Shown one piece after another: positions 16,301 through 25,785 of a stretch of 64,000 nucleotides of DNA. Position 1 is the first letter of the stretch. Each line of letters begins with the position of its first letter. This DNA is from Chryseobacterium daecheongense (GTDB taxonomy: Bacteria > Bacteroidota > Bacteroidia > Flavobacteriales > Weeksellaceae). Under the pieces are notes generated by a model. The model saw nothing but the letters and a program-made list of their open reading frames with translations. It had not been told where the DNA came from and did no database searches. The stretch lies in assembly GCA_027920525.1 (NCBI GenBank), contig CP115858.1, forward strand, positions 620,001 to 684,000, read 5' to 3'. The translations under genes and the position numbers were made by a program.

Positions 16301-19300
16301 ATGAAGAAGATCCAAGATATTCTTATTTCAACCAGAACAATGGCGGTTTTGCTGTTGGTCTTTGCATTTGCCATGGCATATGCAACGTTTCTCGAAAACG
16401 ATTATGGAACCCCTACAGCGAAAGCATTAATTTATGAAGCAAAATGGTTTGAGCTGATCATGGTATTGCTGATCTTAAATTTTATCGGAAATATCGGCAG
16501 ATATAGACTTTGGAAAAGAGAGAAGTGGCCGGTTTTGGTTTTTCACCTTGCATTTGTCTTCATTTTTATCGGGGGAGCTATTACAAGGTATGTGAGTTTT
16601 GAAGGAACAATGCATATCAGGGAAGGAGAAACTTCTAATGAAATAGTTACGGATAAAAACTTCTTTAAGATTCAGATTGAAGAGAAGGGAGATGTGCTTA
16701 ACTATCAAGACATTCCCTATCTGATGTCTCCTTTGCACAAAGATTTCAGCGCAACCTATGACTTTCACGGAAAAGAAGTAAAGATTTTTGCCAAAGAATA
16801 TATTCAAAGAAAAAAAGATAGTCTTGTGGCCGACCCGAGTGGTACTGAATACCTGCACTTGGTTTCAACGGGACAGACCGGAAGACAGAATATCTACATC
16901 AAGCCAGGTGAAACAAAATCCATTAATGGAACGCTTGTTACTTTTAACAGAGCGATTGAAGGAGCTGTGGAATTTAAAAATGAAGGAGGGAAATTATTTG
17001 TTAAAACTCCCGTTGATGCAACGTATATGACGATGGCAACTCAGGCGACCGGAAATACAAAGAAGGATGAATTCCAACCTTTGGCATTGAGAAGTTTATA
17101 TAGCATCAATGATCTGAAATTGGTTGTTCCTGAAGGTTTAAGAAAAGGAAAACTGATCGCGATTGAAGGAGACAGAAAGAAAGATCAGGCAGTTCCTGAT
17201 ATGCTGAAAATAGAAATCCAGGGTCCTAAGACAAAACAGTTGGTTGAGCTATCTGTAGAAAAAGGTAACCCGAATGCATTCAAACAGATCACAATGGACG
17301 GGTTGAATATCATGGTAGGTTTTGGTCCTAAAGTATACAATACTCCTTTTGCATTAAAGCTGGACGACTTTGTGATGGAAACATATCCGGGAAGTTCTTC
17401 GCCTAGTGCATATGAAAGTCATGTGAAGATCATTGACGGAGGTAAGCAGACACCTTATAAAATCTATATGAACCACGTTCTGAACCACGGAGGATACCGT
17501 TTCTTCCAGGCAAGTTTTGATCCGGACAGAATGGGAACTGTATTATCAGTAAATCATGATTTCTGGGGAACTTTGATTTCTTATATCGGATATACGTTTT
17601 TGTTTTTAGGCATGTTTTTAATTTTCTTCTGGAAAGGATCACATTTCTGGAAATTAAATAAAATACTGACTGATGTGAATAAGAAAAGAGCTACCATGGT
17701 GATTGTATTATTGCTAAGTTTAGGATTAAATGCTCAGAAAATTGAAACCCATGGAACTACTGACGGAAGCAGAGAGCACATCCACGTACAAGGTGATGAT
17801 CATACTCAGGCTCCTCAAATGGGACAGCCCGAAACTGCTCCGCAAAAACAAAATTCTCTGGCTGCTCCGTTTTCTAAAATGAGATTAATTTCTGCTGATG
17901 AGATCATCGCCAGAAACAAAATAAGTAAAGAACATGCAGATAAATTCGGATATCTTTTGGTACAGAATTTTGAAGGAAGAATTGTTCCGATAAATACTGA
18001 AGCTCTTGATGTTTTAAGAAAGCTTTATAAAAAAGACGAATTCAAAGGAACGGATGGAAAATATCTTACTGCAAATCAGTGGTTTTTATCCATTAACACC
18101 GACACTCCTAGCTGGACAATGGTTCCTATCATTAAAGTAGGTTCTAAAGGAGGAGATGAGTTGAAGAACAAAACCAAGGCTGATGAAGATGGTTATACTT
18201 CCCTGATGAATTTGTTTCCTGCGGATGCTAACGGTAACCTTACCTATATCCTTGAGCATGACTATAACATTGCTTTCCGTAAAAAACCGGCTGAGCAAAC
18301 CAATTATGACAAAGAAGTTATTTCTGTAAATGAAAGGGTTCAGATCTTCAATGAATTTTTCAGCGGGCAATTTATGAGAATTGTGCCTGTGAAAAATGAT
18401 CCGAACCACACATGGCATTCATGGCTGGACCAGAAATTCGAACCGGATATGGAATCTCAACAGGTAATGGGACCTTATTTTGCTGAAGCATTAGCTGCTC
18501 AGAAAACAGGAGACTGGAGAAAAGCAGATACTCAATTGGCAAGACTTTCAGAATACCAGCAAAAATGGGGTAAAAGTGTAGTTCCGGCTAAATCTAAAGT
18601 TGATCTGGAGGTATTCATGAATAAAGTGAATATCAACTTTAAACTCCTGATTTTCTATACACTGATAGGAGGGCTATTACTGATTTTAGGTTTTGTTGAA
18701 TTATTCAAGCCTAATAAGATATTGAACAAGATCATCAAGGTGATTATTGTGTTAGGTCTGGTAGGATATATATTCCATTTCCTTGGATTAGTGGCAAGAT
18801 GGTATATTTCCGGGCATGCACCATGGAGTAATGGTTATGAAGCAATCATTTTCATTTCATGGGTAGGTATTTCAGCCGGATTGTTATTGTATAGAAATTC
18901 CAATGCTTTGATTCCTGCAGCCGGATTTATGGTAGCGGTTATTATGATGGGATTTGCTCACGGAGGATCTGCTCTTGATCCACAGATCACACCATTAGTA
19001 CCTGTATTAAAATCATACTGGCTGATTGTGCACGTAGCAATCATTACATCGAGTTATGGATTTTTTGCCCTGTCGATGATTATTGCTGTCATTTCACTGG
19101 TATTCTATATTATTTCGAGTAAAGAAACATACAAAATTCATCATGATACTACTTTAAAAGAGCTGGTTATTGTTTCTGAGATGTCTCTTACTATAGGTTT
19201 GTTTGCTTTAACGGTAGGGAACTTTTTAGGAGGAATCTGGGCGAATGAGTCATGGGGTAGATACTGGAGCTGGGATCCTAAAGAGACATGGGCATTTATA

Positions 19301-19564
19301 TCTATCATGGTATACGCTTTTGTGTTACATATGAGATTGGTACCCGGATTAAGAAGCAAGTGGGCGTTCCATGTAGCAACAATGTTTGCTTTCTGCTCAA
19401 TGGTTATGACCTATTTTGGAGTTAATTATTATTTAACGGGACTTCACTCGTATGCAGCAGGAGATCCGGTACCAGTACCGGCTTGGGTATATATCGGACT
19501 TTCAGTAATGATATTATTGTCTGCAGCTTCTTACTTTAAGTTTAAAATGCTGAACAAAAAATAA
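16301..19564 (+). CDS. ccsBA: Fused cytochrome c biogenesis protein CcsB-CcsA (ResB-ResC)
   Basis: 1087 residues. System II cytochrome c synthetase that carries haem across the membrane and attaches it to CXXCH of apocytochromes. The N-terminal CcsB/ResB part (1-450) has three membrane helices, a long periplasmic domain and a fourth helix near 425. A periplasmic linker with a second extracytoplasmic domain (470-780) follows. The C-terminal CcsA part (780-1085) has eight or so helices and the tryptophan-rich haem motif WGRYWSWDPKETWAF near residues 983-997. The single-gene fusion is the usual form in Bacteroidota and epsilonproteobacteria. Confidence 0.93.
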   Translation: MKKIQDILISTRTMAVLLLVFAFAMAYATFLENDYGTPTAKALIYEAKWFELIMVLLILNFIGNIGRYRLWKREKWPVLVFHLAFVFIFIGGAITRYVSFEGTMHIREGETSNEIVTDKNFFKIQIEEKGDVLNYQDIPYLMSPLHKDFSATYDFHGKEVKIFAKEYIQRKKDSLVADPSGTEYLHLVSTGQTGRQNIYIKPGETKSINGTLVTFNRAIEGAVEFKNEGGKLFVKTPVDATYMTMATQATGNTKKDEFQPLALRSLYSINDLKLVVPEGLRKGKLIAIEGDRKKDQAVPDMLKIEIQGPKTKQLVELSVEKGNPNAFKQITMDGLNIMVGFGPKVYNTPFALKLDDFVMETYPGSSSPSAYESHVKIIDGGKQTPYKIYMNHVLNHGGYRFFQASFDPDRMGTVLSVNHDFWGTLISYIGYTFLFLGMFLIFFWKGSHFWKLNKILTDVNKKRATMVIVLLLSLGLNAQKIETHGTTDGSREHIHVQGDDHTQAPQMGQPETAPQKQNSLAAPFSKMRLISADEIIARNKISKEHADKFGYLLVQNFEGRIVPINTEALDVLRKLYKKDEFKGTDGKYLTANQWFLSINTDTPSWTMVPIIKVGSKGGDELKNKTKADEDGYTSLMNLFPADANGNLTYILEHDYNIAFRKKPAEQTNYDKEVISVNERVQIFNEFFSGQFMRIVPVKNDPNHTWHSWLDQKFEPDMESQQVMGPYFAEALAAQKTGDWRKADTQLARLSEYQQKWGKSVVPAKSKVDLEVFMNKVNINFKLLIFYTLIGGLLLILGFVELFKPNKILNKIIKVIIVLGLVGYIFHFLGLVARWYISGHAPWSNGYEAIIFISWVGISAGLLLYRNSNALIPAAGFMVAVIMMGFAHGGSALDPQITPLVPVLKSYWLIVHVAIITSSYGFFALSMIIAVISLVFYIISSKETYKIHHDTTLKELVIVSEMSLTIGLFALTVGNFLGGIWANESWGRYWSWDPKETWAFISIMVYAFVLHMRLVPGLRSKWAFHVATMFAFCSMVMTYFGVNYYLTGLHSYAAGDPVPVPAWVYIGLSVMILLSAASYFKFKMLNKK

Positions 19565-19586
19565 GCGTAAATACATACACATACTA

Positions 19587-19616
19587 AATCCCGGAACGAT
19601 AGTTTCCGGGATTTTT
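19587..19616 (+). terminator. Terminator after ccsBA
   Basis: AATCCCGGAA (19587-19596) and TTCCGGGATT (19604-19613) form a perfect 10-bp stem followed by T residues. Confidence 0.88.
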
Positions 19617-19746
19617 CTTTGTCTTTAAGGCAAACGGAATTAGGTATTATTACTAAGTAAAAAATTTTAAGATTATCATTTTTAATTCAAAACTTATTTA
19701 TAACTTTATGATATCAAAATAATATCATTTTAAAATTAATACCTAT

Positions 19747-20613
19747 ATGGAAAAAATCTTAAAACCTATGTCCGGCTACTTAACCCTTGTTATTTGTTTG
19801 GGTTTATTTATAGCTGCAGTTTACTTCTTCATCAGCGGAGTAGATCAGAGTATTACTTATGTTGTTTTAGCCATGCTTTGTTTTCTGACTTCATGTTTTT
19901 TCTTAAAAGGCCTGATGATCATTCAGCCTAATCACTCAAGAGTATTGAATTTCTTTGGAAAATATGTAGGAACAGTGAAAGATAACGGACTGTTCTTTAT
20001 CAATCCATTATACTCATCCCAGAAAATGTCGCTTCGTTCCGAGAATTTACAGGGACAAACATTAAAAGTGAATGATAAAATGGGGAACCCAATTGAAATT
20101 GCTGTTGTCATCGTATGGAAAGTAGGGGATACCTATAAAGCAGCTTTTGACGTAGAACGTTATTCTGATTTTGTAAAAATGCAGAGTGAGGCAGCGGTAC
20201 GTCACCTGGCTATGAGCTTTCCTTATGATAATTTAGAAGATGATCATGCACCAATTACTTTAAGAGAGGGTGGTGACAAAATCAATTCTATTCTTGAGCA
20301 GGAGCTTACTGATCGTCTTTCTAAAGCCGGAATTATAATCCAGGAGGCCAGAATATCACACTTGGCTTATGCATCCGAAATCGCAGGTGCCATGCTTCAG
20401 AGACAGCAGGCTACAGCTATCGTTGCAGCAAGAACAAAAATTGTGGAAGGCGCGGTAGGAATGGTTGATCTGGCATTGAAAAAACTTTCGGCAGAGAACA
20501 TCGTAGAGTTGGATGATGAGAGAAAAGCTGCAATGGTGAGTAATCTGATGGTGGTTCTTTGTGGTGAGAAGGCAGCAACTCCGGTTCTTAATGCAGGAAC
20601 TTTATACAATTAA
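19747..20613 (+). CDS. SPFH (band 7) domain protein
   Basis: 288 residues. Two membrane helices at the N-terminus (about 12-32 and 37-57), then the band-7 domain starting IIQPNHSRVLNFFGKYVGT and running to about 230, with the conserved EVARHLAM-like EAAVRHLAMSF and the helical ARISHLAYASEIAGAMLQRQQA. SPFH proteins form membrane-associated oligomers that organise microdomains or regulate proteases. The C-terminal part matches the prokaryotic slipin/stomatin-like group. The gene downstream encodes a small ribbon-helix-helix protein on the same strand, a recurring partner. Confidence 0.9.
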   Translation: MEKILKPMSGYLTLVICLGLFIAAVYFFISGVDQSITYVVLAMLCFLTSCFFLKGLMIIQPNHSRVLNFFGKYVGTVKDNGLFFINPLYSSQKMSLRSENLQGQTLKVNDKMGNPIEIAVVIVWKVGDTYKAAFDVERYSDFVKMQSEAAVRHLAMSFPYDNLEDDHAPITLREGGDKINSILEQELTDRLSKAGIIIQEARISHLAYASEIAGAMLQRQQATAIVAARTKIVEGAVGMVDLALKKLSAENIVELDDERKAAMVSNLMVVLCGEKAATPVLNAGTLYN

Positions 20614-20682
20614 AACTTCTTTTTGGTTAAAGAATCGACCTGAAACCATAGGCGATCTTATCATGAAATTTAAAAGTAAAAA

Positions 20683-20877
20683 ATGAAATCTCAAAAATCT
20701 CAAAATTCTTCTGAAAGCACTCAAAAAGGCAAAAAATCCTTTGTGATAAGGATAGAAGAATCAACGTATAAACTTCTTGAGAAGTGGGCGAATGATGAGT
20801 TTAGGAGTGTAAACGGACAAATTGAGTATTTGCTTCATCAGAGTCTTATTGAGTCGGGAAGGAAGAAAAAGGAATAG
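20683..20877 (+). CDS. Arc-like ribbon-helix-helix DNA-binding protein
   Basis: 64 residues. After a polar Ser/Lys/Gln N-terminus comes KKSFVIRIEESTYKLLEKWA, a beta strand plus helix A, and SVNGQIEYLLHQSLIESG, helix B, the Arc/MetJ ribbon-helix-helix pattern. Such proteins dimerise and bind DNA through the strand. It starts 69 bases after the SPFH gene and probably shares its transcript. No toxin-like partner follows, so an antitoxin role is not supported. Confidence 0.8.
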   Translation: MKSQKSQNSSESTQKGKKSFVIRIEESTYKLLEKWANDEFRSVNGQIEYLLHQSLIESGRKKKE

Positions 20878-21126
20878 CGATGGAATAGCTAAAAGGCAAA
20901 ATTGCTAAGTTTAATAATTGTGAAGGAATTGAAAGCTGGAATTTTGATAGCTTTTGATTTCCTGCACTGTAAAACAATCTTTCTAAGGAAAATAAAATCA
21001 GGATTAGGGATAAGTATATTAATAATGAAAATATAAATCTTAAATTATAGATAAAAGTACTATTTTAGAGTGATAAAGTAATGAACTACTCCAAATAATA
21101 TTTTTCAGTATAATACATAAAGCAAT

Positions 21127-22299
21127 ATGGTGAAAAAGACATTTTTCTTATTCGTAATACTATTTTCAACAAAATCCTTCGCCCAAGAGCAATATAAATT
21201 TTCAAATGATATTGAAAATGACATCCAGAATGATAAAAATGGAGACGATTACAGATATCAGGTGGGAGCAATGAAATATTCCGTTTCGAACTATTACATT
21301 AAGGGTTTACAAACCTGGGATAAACTTGGACGTAAAAGAAAAAAAATATCTAAAGATGACAGTTTGAAATTAGTAAAGCTTAAAGTTGAAATTGCTAAAA
21401 ACTATATTTTAGACCAAACAAAAAAAGAGCAAATAGTAATTCTCAATGAAGCACATCATTACGCAAGTCATAGAACATTTGCAACATCCCTCTTAAAAGG
21501 ACTTTATGAAAACGGTTATCGTTATTTGGGCTTGGAAGCTATTGGAGATGATTCAATAAATGTTAGAAAGTTTCCTACAACAAAAAGTGGTTTTTACACC
21601 TCTGAACCACAATTTGGTAGTTTTATTAAAACAGCTTTAGATCTGGGTTTTACTCTCTTTAAATATGAAGCAGTACAAGGAGAAAACGGAAAAGACAGAG
21701 AGATAAAACAAGCGGATAACATCTATAAATTTATGCAGGAAAATAAAAATGGAAAATATATTATTTACTGTGGTTATGGGCACGCATATGAAGGAAAAGA
21801 TCCATATTGGGAAAAAACCATGGCAGGAAGACTTTCCGACTTAACAAAAATCAACCCATTTACAATTGACCAAACAGAGTTTTCTGAAAAAAGTGTTACC
21901 GAACGTAATAGTCCTCTATTAAAAATTATAAAGGGGAAGGATCCTGTCGTTTTGCTGGACGAAAATAACAAGGCATTCAAAGGAAGTCAAATTGAACCTT
22001 TTACGGATATAAAAGTGGTTCATCCCGTTACAACATATATCAAAGATAGACCTCGTTGGATGCTTAATGAAAACCGGAAACTTTATGAAGTACCAAAATC
22101 AAAGATTAAAAGTTATCCTTCTTTAATTTTTGCCTATAGAAAAGGAGAGTTTGACAATAATGGTGTTCCCGCGGATATGATAGAATTACAGAGTGATAAA
22201 GACTCAGGATATCTTATTCTGGATAAAGGAGGTTATGATATTATAGTAAAAGATAAAACATATAATGTAACCAATAGGTTTGATAGCTCAATAGAATAG
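21127..22299 (+). CDS. Exported EreA/ChaN-like (Tiki superfamily) protein
   Basis: 390 residues with a signal peptide (MVKKTFFLFVILFSTKSFAQ). I do not know a named homologue. Residues 100-225 match the EreA/ChaN/Tiki fold pattern: IVILNEAHHYASHR (Glu108, His110/His111, Arg116), YRYLGLEA (133-138) and a late YCGYGHA (about 215-221), the spots where this superfamily places its Glu and His catalytic or metal residues. The C-terminal 150 residues are unassigned. Family members include erythromycin esterases, haem-binding ChaN and TraB/Tiki peptidases; which activity applies here is open. Monocistronic, with its own terminator. Confidence 0.75.
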   Translation: MVKKTFFLFVILFSTKSFAQEQYKFSNDIENDIQNDKNGDDYRYQVGAMKYSVSNYYIKGLQTWDKLGRKRKKISKDDSLKLVKLKVEIAKNYILDQTKKEQIVILNEAHHYASHRTFATSLLKGLYENGYRYLGLEAIGDDSINVRKFPTTKSGFYTSEPQFGSFIKTALDLGFTLFKYEAVQGENGKDREIKQADNIYKFMQENKNGKYIIYCGYGHAYEGKDPYWEKTMAGRLSDLTKINPFTIDQTEFSEKSVTERNSPLLKIIKGKDPVVLLDENNKAFKGSQIEPFTDIKVVHPVTTYIKDRPRWMLNENRKLYEVPKSKIKSYPSLIFAYRKGEFDNNGVPADMIELQSDKDSGYLILDKGGYDIIVKDKTYNVTNRFDSSIE

Positions 22300-22359
22300 A
22301 TAGTAACTGTACCAGTTGCCAACTTATCATTAGCTTTTAGTTAAACTTCCAAAAAAAAG

Positions 22360-22388
22360 AAAGCAGAGAAATTTTCTCTGCTTTTTTT
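22360..22388. terminator. Bidirectional terminator between convergent genes
   Basis: AAAGCAGAGAA and TTCTCTGCTTT (22360-22384) form a perfect stem with A-runs on the left and T-runs on the right, so it can serve both the EreA-like gene and the small membrane-protein gene. Confidence 0.85.
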
Positions 22389-22407
22389 ATTTTAATAATA
22401 CACACTA

Positions 22408-22605
22408 TTAATCGAATAGAGCGGTAAAATAATTGCTGATGATAGTCCAGAAATTTTTTCCGAGAAAATAGATCAGGGTTGACGTAATGATCCCTTTTAC
22501 GGTAAAGAATATAATCCCTCCGATCCCAAAACGCTTAACCCATTGTTTCCATTTTGAAGTATTCTCTTTTACAGGCTGCTTGTCTAGTGGTTTATTATTT
22601 TCCAT
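22408..22605 (-). CDS. Small hypothetical membrane protein
   Basis: 65 residues, MENNKPLDKQPVKENTSKWK then one long hydrophobic helix (about 28-52, GIGGIIFFTVKGIITSTLIYF) and a short tail. The start at 22605 is preferred. The frame is open further upstream, but that part runs through the divergent promoter and into the 5' end of the aldehyde dehydrogenase gene and lacks protein-like composition. Function unknown. Confidence 0.72.
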   Translation of the reverse strand: MENNKPLDKQPVKENTSKWKQWVKRFGIGGIIFFTVKGIITSTLIYFLGKNFWTIISNYFTALFD

Positions 22606-22738
22606 TTCCGAAATTAAACTATTGATATGACAAAGATAGGTATGTTTATAATTAGTCCAAATAAAAACGTTAGGAAAATTAATTTTTTGCGGTTCGCATA
22701 ATATTTTTATCTTTAGAGAAAACGAAAAGGAATATTTT

Positions 22739-24289
22739 ATGTCTAAAAAAGTCAAGGATTTCGGTATCGAGAAATCCCTAAAAAATCTAGGTATTAAAGA
22801 TGACAACAAAGGAACTTCTGTAGGGGGGAAATACTTTGCATCGGGGAAAGTAATTGAAAGTTATTCTCCTGTTGATGGAAAATTAATTGCTAAAGTAAAA
22901 ACATCGAATGAAGGTGATTATGAAAAGGTAATTCAGTCTGCTCAAAAGGCTTTTCAGGAATTCAGGTTAATCCCGGCGCCTAAAAGAGGGGAAATCGTAA
23001 GACAATTAGGTCTAAAACTAAGAGAATATAAAGATGATTTGGGAAAACTTGTTTCGTATGAAATGGGAAAGTCCCTGCAGGAAGGTCTTGGTGAAGTTCA
23101 GGAGATGATTGATATCTGTGATTTTGCGGTTGGTCTATCAAGACAGCTTCATGGATATACGATGCATTCTGAAAGACCAGGTCACAGAATGTACGAACAA
23201 TATCACCCGCTAGGGATTGTGGGAATCATTACAGCTTTTAACTTTCCGGTAGCTGTTTGGGCTTGGAATACAGCATTATCATGGATTTGTGGGAATGTTA
23301 CGATCTGGAAGCCTTCCGAAAAAACACCTTTCTGTGCAATTGCATGTCAAAATATTTTAGCAGAAGTTCTTAAAGAAAATAATCTTTTTGAAGGGATTTC
23401 AAGTGTATTGGTTTCAGATCATGAGATCGGGCAAAAATTAGTTGAAGATAAGCGCGTTTCTTTAATTTCGTTTACAGGTTCTACGAGAGTAGGAAGAATG
23501 GTTTCTTCTAAAGTAGCAGAGAGATTTGGAAAATCAATCCTTGAGCTAGGTGGAAATAACGCCATCATTATCTCTAAAGATGCTGATCTTGATATGTCTA
23601 TCATTGGGGCTGTATTTGGAGCTGTAGGAACTGCAGGACAAAGATGCACATCTACAAGAAGACTGATCATTCATGAAAGCGTTTACGATGAAGTGAAAAA
23701 CAGATTGGTAAAAGCATACGGACAGCTGAAAATAGGAAACCCGTTAGATGAATCCAATCATGTGGGACCATTGATCGATACCGGTGCTGTTACCCAATAC
23801 GAAGAATCAATAAAAAAATGTAAAAAAGAAGGCGGTAAATTCATCGTTGAAGGCGGTGTTCTAAGCGGTAAAGAATATGAGTCAGGATGCTATGTAAAAC
23901 CATGTATCGCGGAAGTAAAAAACTCATACGAGATTGTGCAGCATGAAACTTTTGCACCAATTCTTTATTTGATCAAATACAAAACTCTTGACGAAGCCAT
24001 CGCTATTCAAAATGATGTTCCTCAGGGATTGTCTTCTGCAATTATGACCCAAAACTTAAGAGAGGCAGAATTATTCCTTTCCCATGCGGGTTCAGATTGT
24101 GGAATTGCCAATGTAAATATCGGAACTTCAGGTGCTGAAATCGGCGGAGCTTTCGGTGGTGAAAAAGAAACAGGAGGAGGTAGAGAATCCGGTTCTGACG
24201 TTTGGAAATACTATATGAGAAGACAAACAAATACCATCAATTATACTACAAACCTTCCTTTGGCACAAGGGATTAAATTTGATATTTAA
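22739..24289 (+). CDS. ALDH7-type aldehyde dehydrogenase (alpha-aminoadipate semialdehyde dehydrogenase)
   Basis: 516 residues, full-length NAD-dependent aldehyde dehydrogenase. It has ITAFNFPVAVWAWN and WKPSEKTP of the coenzyme site, ELGGNNAII with the general-base Glu near 268, and the nucleophile in AGQRCTSTRR near 302. FNFPVAVW and GQRCTSTRRL are typical of family 7 (antiquitin), which oxidises alpha-aminoadipate semialdehyde/piperideine-6-carboxylate. The next gene encodes lysine 6-transaminase, which makes that semialdehyde from lysine. The pair should convert L-lysine to L-2-aminoadipate. Confidence 0.92.
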   Translation: MSKKVKDFGIEKSLKNLGIKDDNKGTSVGGKYFASGKVIESYSPVDGKLIAKVKTSNEGDYEKVIQSAQKAFQEFRLIPAPKRGEIVRQLGLKLREYKDDLGKLVSYEMGKSLQEGLGEVQEMIDICDFAVGLSRQLHGYTMHSERPGHRMYEQYHPLGIVGIITAFNFPVAVWAWNTALSWICGNVTIWKPSEKTPFCAIACQNILAEVLKENNLFEGISSVLVSDHEIGQKLVEDKRVSLISFTGSTRVGRMVSSKVAERFGKSILELGGNNAIIISKDADLDMSIIGAVFGAVGTAGQRCTSTRRLIIHESVYDEVKNRLVKAYGQLKIGNPLDESNHVGPLIDTGAVTQYEESIKKCKKEGGKFIVEGGVLSGKEYESGCYVKPCIAEVKNSYEIVQHETFAPILYLIKYKTLDEAIAIQNDVPQGLSSAIMTQNLREAELFLSHAGSDCGIANVNIGTSGAEIGGAFGGEKETGGGRESGSDVWKYYMRRQTNTINYTTNLPLAQGIKFDI

Positions 24290-24325
24290 TAAAAAAACAA
24301 CATTTAAATCATTTTAAGATTTAAG

Positions 24326-24382
24326 AATTTAAAAATTAATACCCATGAATGCTTAAACCTTTTAATCATTCAATTTTTAAAT
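24326..24382. repeat. Nested inverted repeat between ALDH and lysine transaminase genes
   Basis: ATTTAAAAATT (24327-24337) matches the reverse complement at 24372-24382, and inside it TGAATG (24346-24351) pairs with CATTCA (24367-24372, sharing its last base with the outer arm). The AT-rich sequence resembles short intergenic hairpins scattered in flavobacterial genomes. It may modulate the two-gene transcript or be a degraded repeat. Confidence 0.4.
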
Positions 24383-24396
24383 CACATCAAAATATT

Positions 24397-25722
24397 ATGG
24401 AACAAACAATTGATATAAAAGCAAATAAAGTTAAAGAAACAGTAGGGAAACATGTACTTGCAGATGGTTTTGATTTCGTTATGGATATCGAAAGATCTCA
24501 TGGATCATGGTTATATGACAAACTTACTGACAGAGAATTTTTGGATATGTTTTCTATGTTCGGTTCAGGATCTATAGGATACAATCACCCTTATCTTGTA
24601 AGTAAATCAGATTGGCTAGGTAAAATGGCGGTCAATAAGCCTACCCTGGCAGATGTTTATTCCGAAGAGTATGCTCATTTTTTAGAAGTTTTTGAAAGAG
24701 TGGTTATTCCGGAAGAATTGCAATATGCGTTTTTTATTGAAGGGGGAACATTAGGTGTTGAAAATGCAATGAAGGCATGTTTCGACTGGAAAACCCGCAA
24801 AAATTTTGCTAAAGGACTTCAGACAGAAGCTGGAATTTGTATTCACTTCAGACAGGCATTTCATGGAAGAAGCGGTTATACTTTAAGCTTAACCAATACT
24901 TCCGATCCAAGAAAATATCAATATTTCCCAATGTTTGAATGGCCAAGGATCCTTAATCCAAAATTAAGCTTTCCTATTACAGAGGAAAATCTTGAAGAGA
25001 CCATTAAAAATGAAAGAATGGCATTATTGCACATCGAAGAGGCAATTCTTTCCAATCCGGATAAAGTGGCATGCATTATCATTGAGCCGATCCAGGCAGA
25101 AGGAGGAGATAATCACTTCAGGGATGAATTTTTCGTTGAACTAAGAAAGCTGTGTGATCAGAATGAGATCCTGCTGATTTTTGATGAAGTTCAGACAGGT
25201 ATTGGAATTACCGGAAAAATGTGGGCTTTCCAACATTTTACGGCTAAGCCGGACATTATTTCTTTTGGTAAAAAAGCACAGGTTTGTGGTGTTTTAGCAA
25301 ATAAAGAAAAATTTGATGAAGTTCCGAACAATGTTTTCAGAGAGAGTTCAAGAATCAATTCTACATTCGGAGGAAACTTTATAGACATGCTCCGTTTTCA
25401 ATTGGTTATGGAAGTGATTGAAAAAGAAAACCTTGTTGAGAATGCTAAGGAGGTTGGAGAATATCTATTGGAAGGGTTGCAAAATCTGGCTCAGAAATAT
25501 CCTGAAAAGATTTCCAATGCAAGAGGAAGAGGATTGATGTGTGCAGTAGATTTACCTTCCGGAGGACAAAGAAATCTTTTAGTAAATGAACTTTTCAAAG
25601 ATGGATTAATAATTTTACCATGCGGTGATCAATCCGTTCGTTTCAGACCACATTTGAATGTTTCGAGAGAAGAAATTCAATTGGCTCTCGATAAAATTGA
25701 AAATAATATTAACAAAATTTAA
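24397..25722 (+). CDS. lat: L-lysine 6-transaminase
   Basis: 441 residues. PLP-dependent class III aminotransferase moving the epsilon-amino group of lysine to 2-oxoglutarate. It shows the family-specific FDFVMDIERSHGSWLYD and MFSMFGSGSIGYNHPYL, the cofactor Asp in LLIFDEVQTG, and the Schiff-base lysine in SFGKKAQVCG near residue 291. I chose ATG 24397 (MEQTIDIKANK); an upstream in-frame ATG at 24349 would add 16 residues lying within an intergenic hairpin. It pairs with the preceding ALDH7 gene in lysine catabolism. Confidence 0.93.
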   Translation: MEQTIDIKANKVKETVGKHVLADGFDFVMDIERSHGSWLYDKLTDREFLDMFSMFGSGSIGYNHPYLVSKSDWLGKMAVNKPTLADVYSEEYAHFLEVFERVVIPEELQYAFFIEGGTLGVENAMKACFDWKTRKNFAKGLQTEAGICIHFRQAFHGRSGYTLSLTNTSDPRKYQYFPMFEWPRILNPKLSFPITEENLEETIKNERMALLHIEEAILSNPDKVACIIIEPIQAEGGDNHFRDEFFVELRKLCDQNEILLIFDEVQTGIGITGKMWAFQHFTAKPDIISFGKKAQVCGVLANKEKFDEVPNNVFRESSRINSTFGGNFIDMLRFQLVMEVIEKENLVENAKEVGEYLLEGLQNLAQKYPEKISNARGRGLMCAVDLPSGGQRNLLVNELFKDGLIILPCGDQSVRFRPHLNVSREEIQLALDKIENNINKI

Positions 25723-25785
25723 AACGGTGGATTTGTGATTTAGGAAAAATCTTACTATATTTAGATATTCAAAAAAGGATAAAAT

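Noticed and set aside
20683..20877. Ribbon-helix-helix gene as an antitoxin
   Set aside because: No toxin-like partner gene lies on either side; the only partner is the SPFH gene.
22606..22809. Long N-terminal extension of the small membrane-protein gene
   Set aside because: It would overlap the promoter and start of the divergent aldehyde dehydrogenase gene and has poor protein-like composition.
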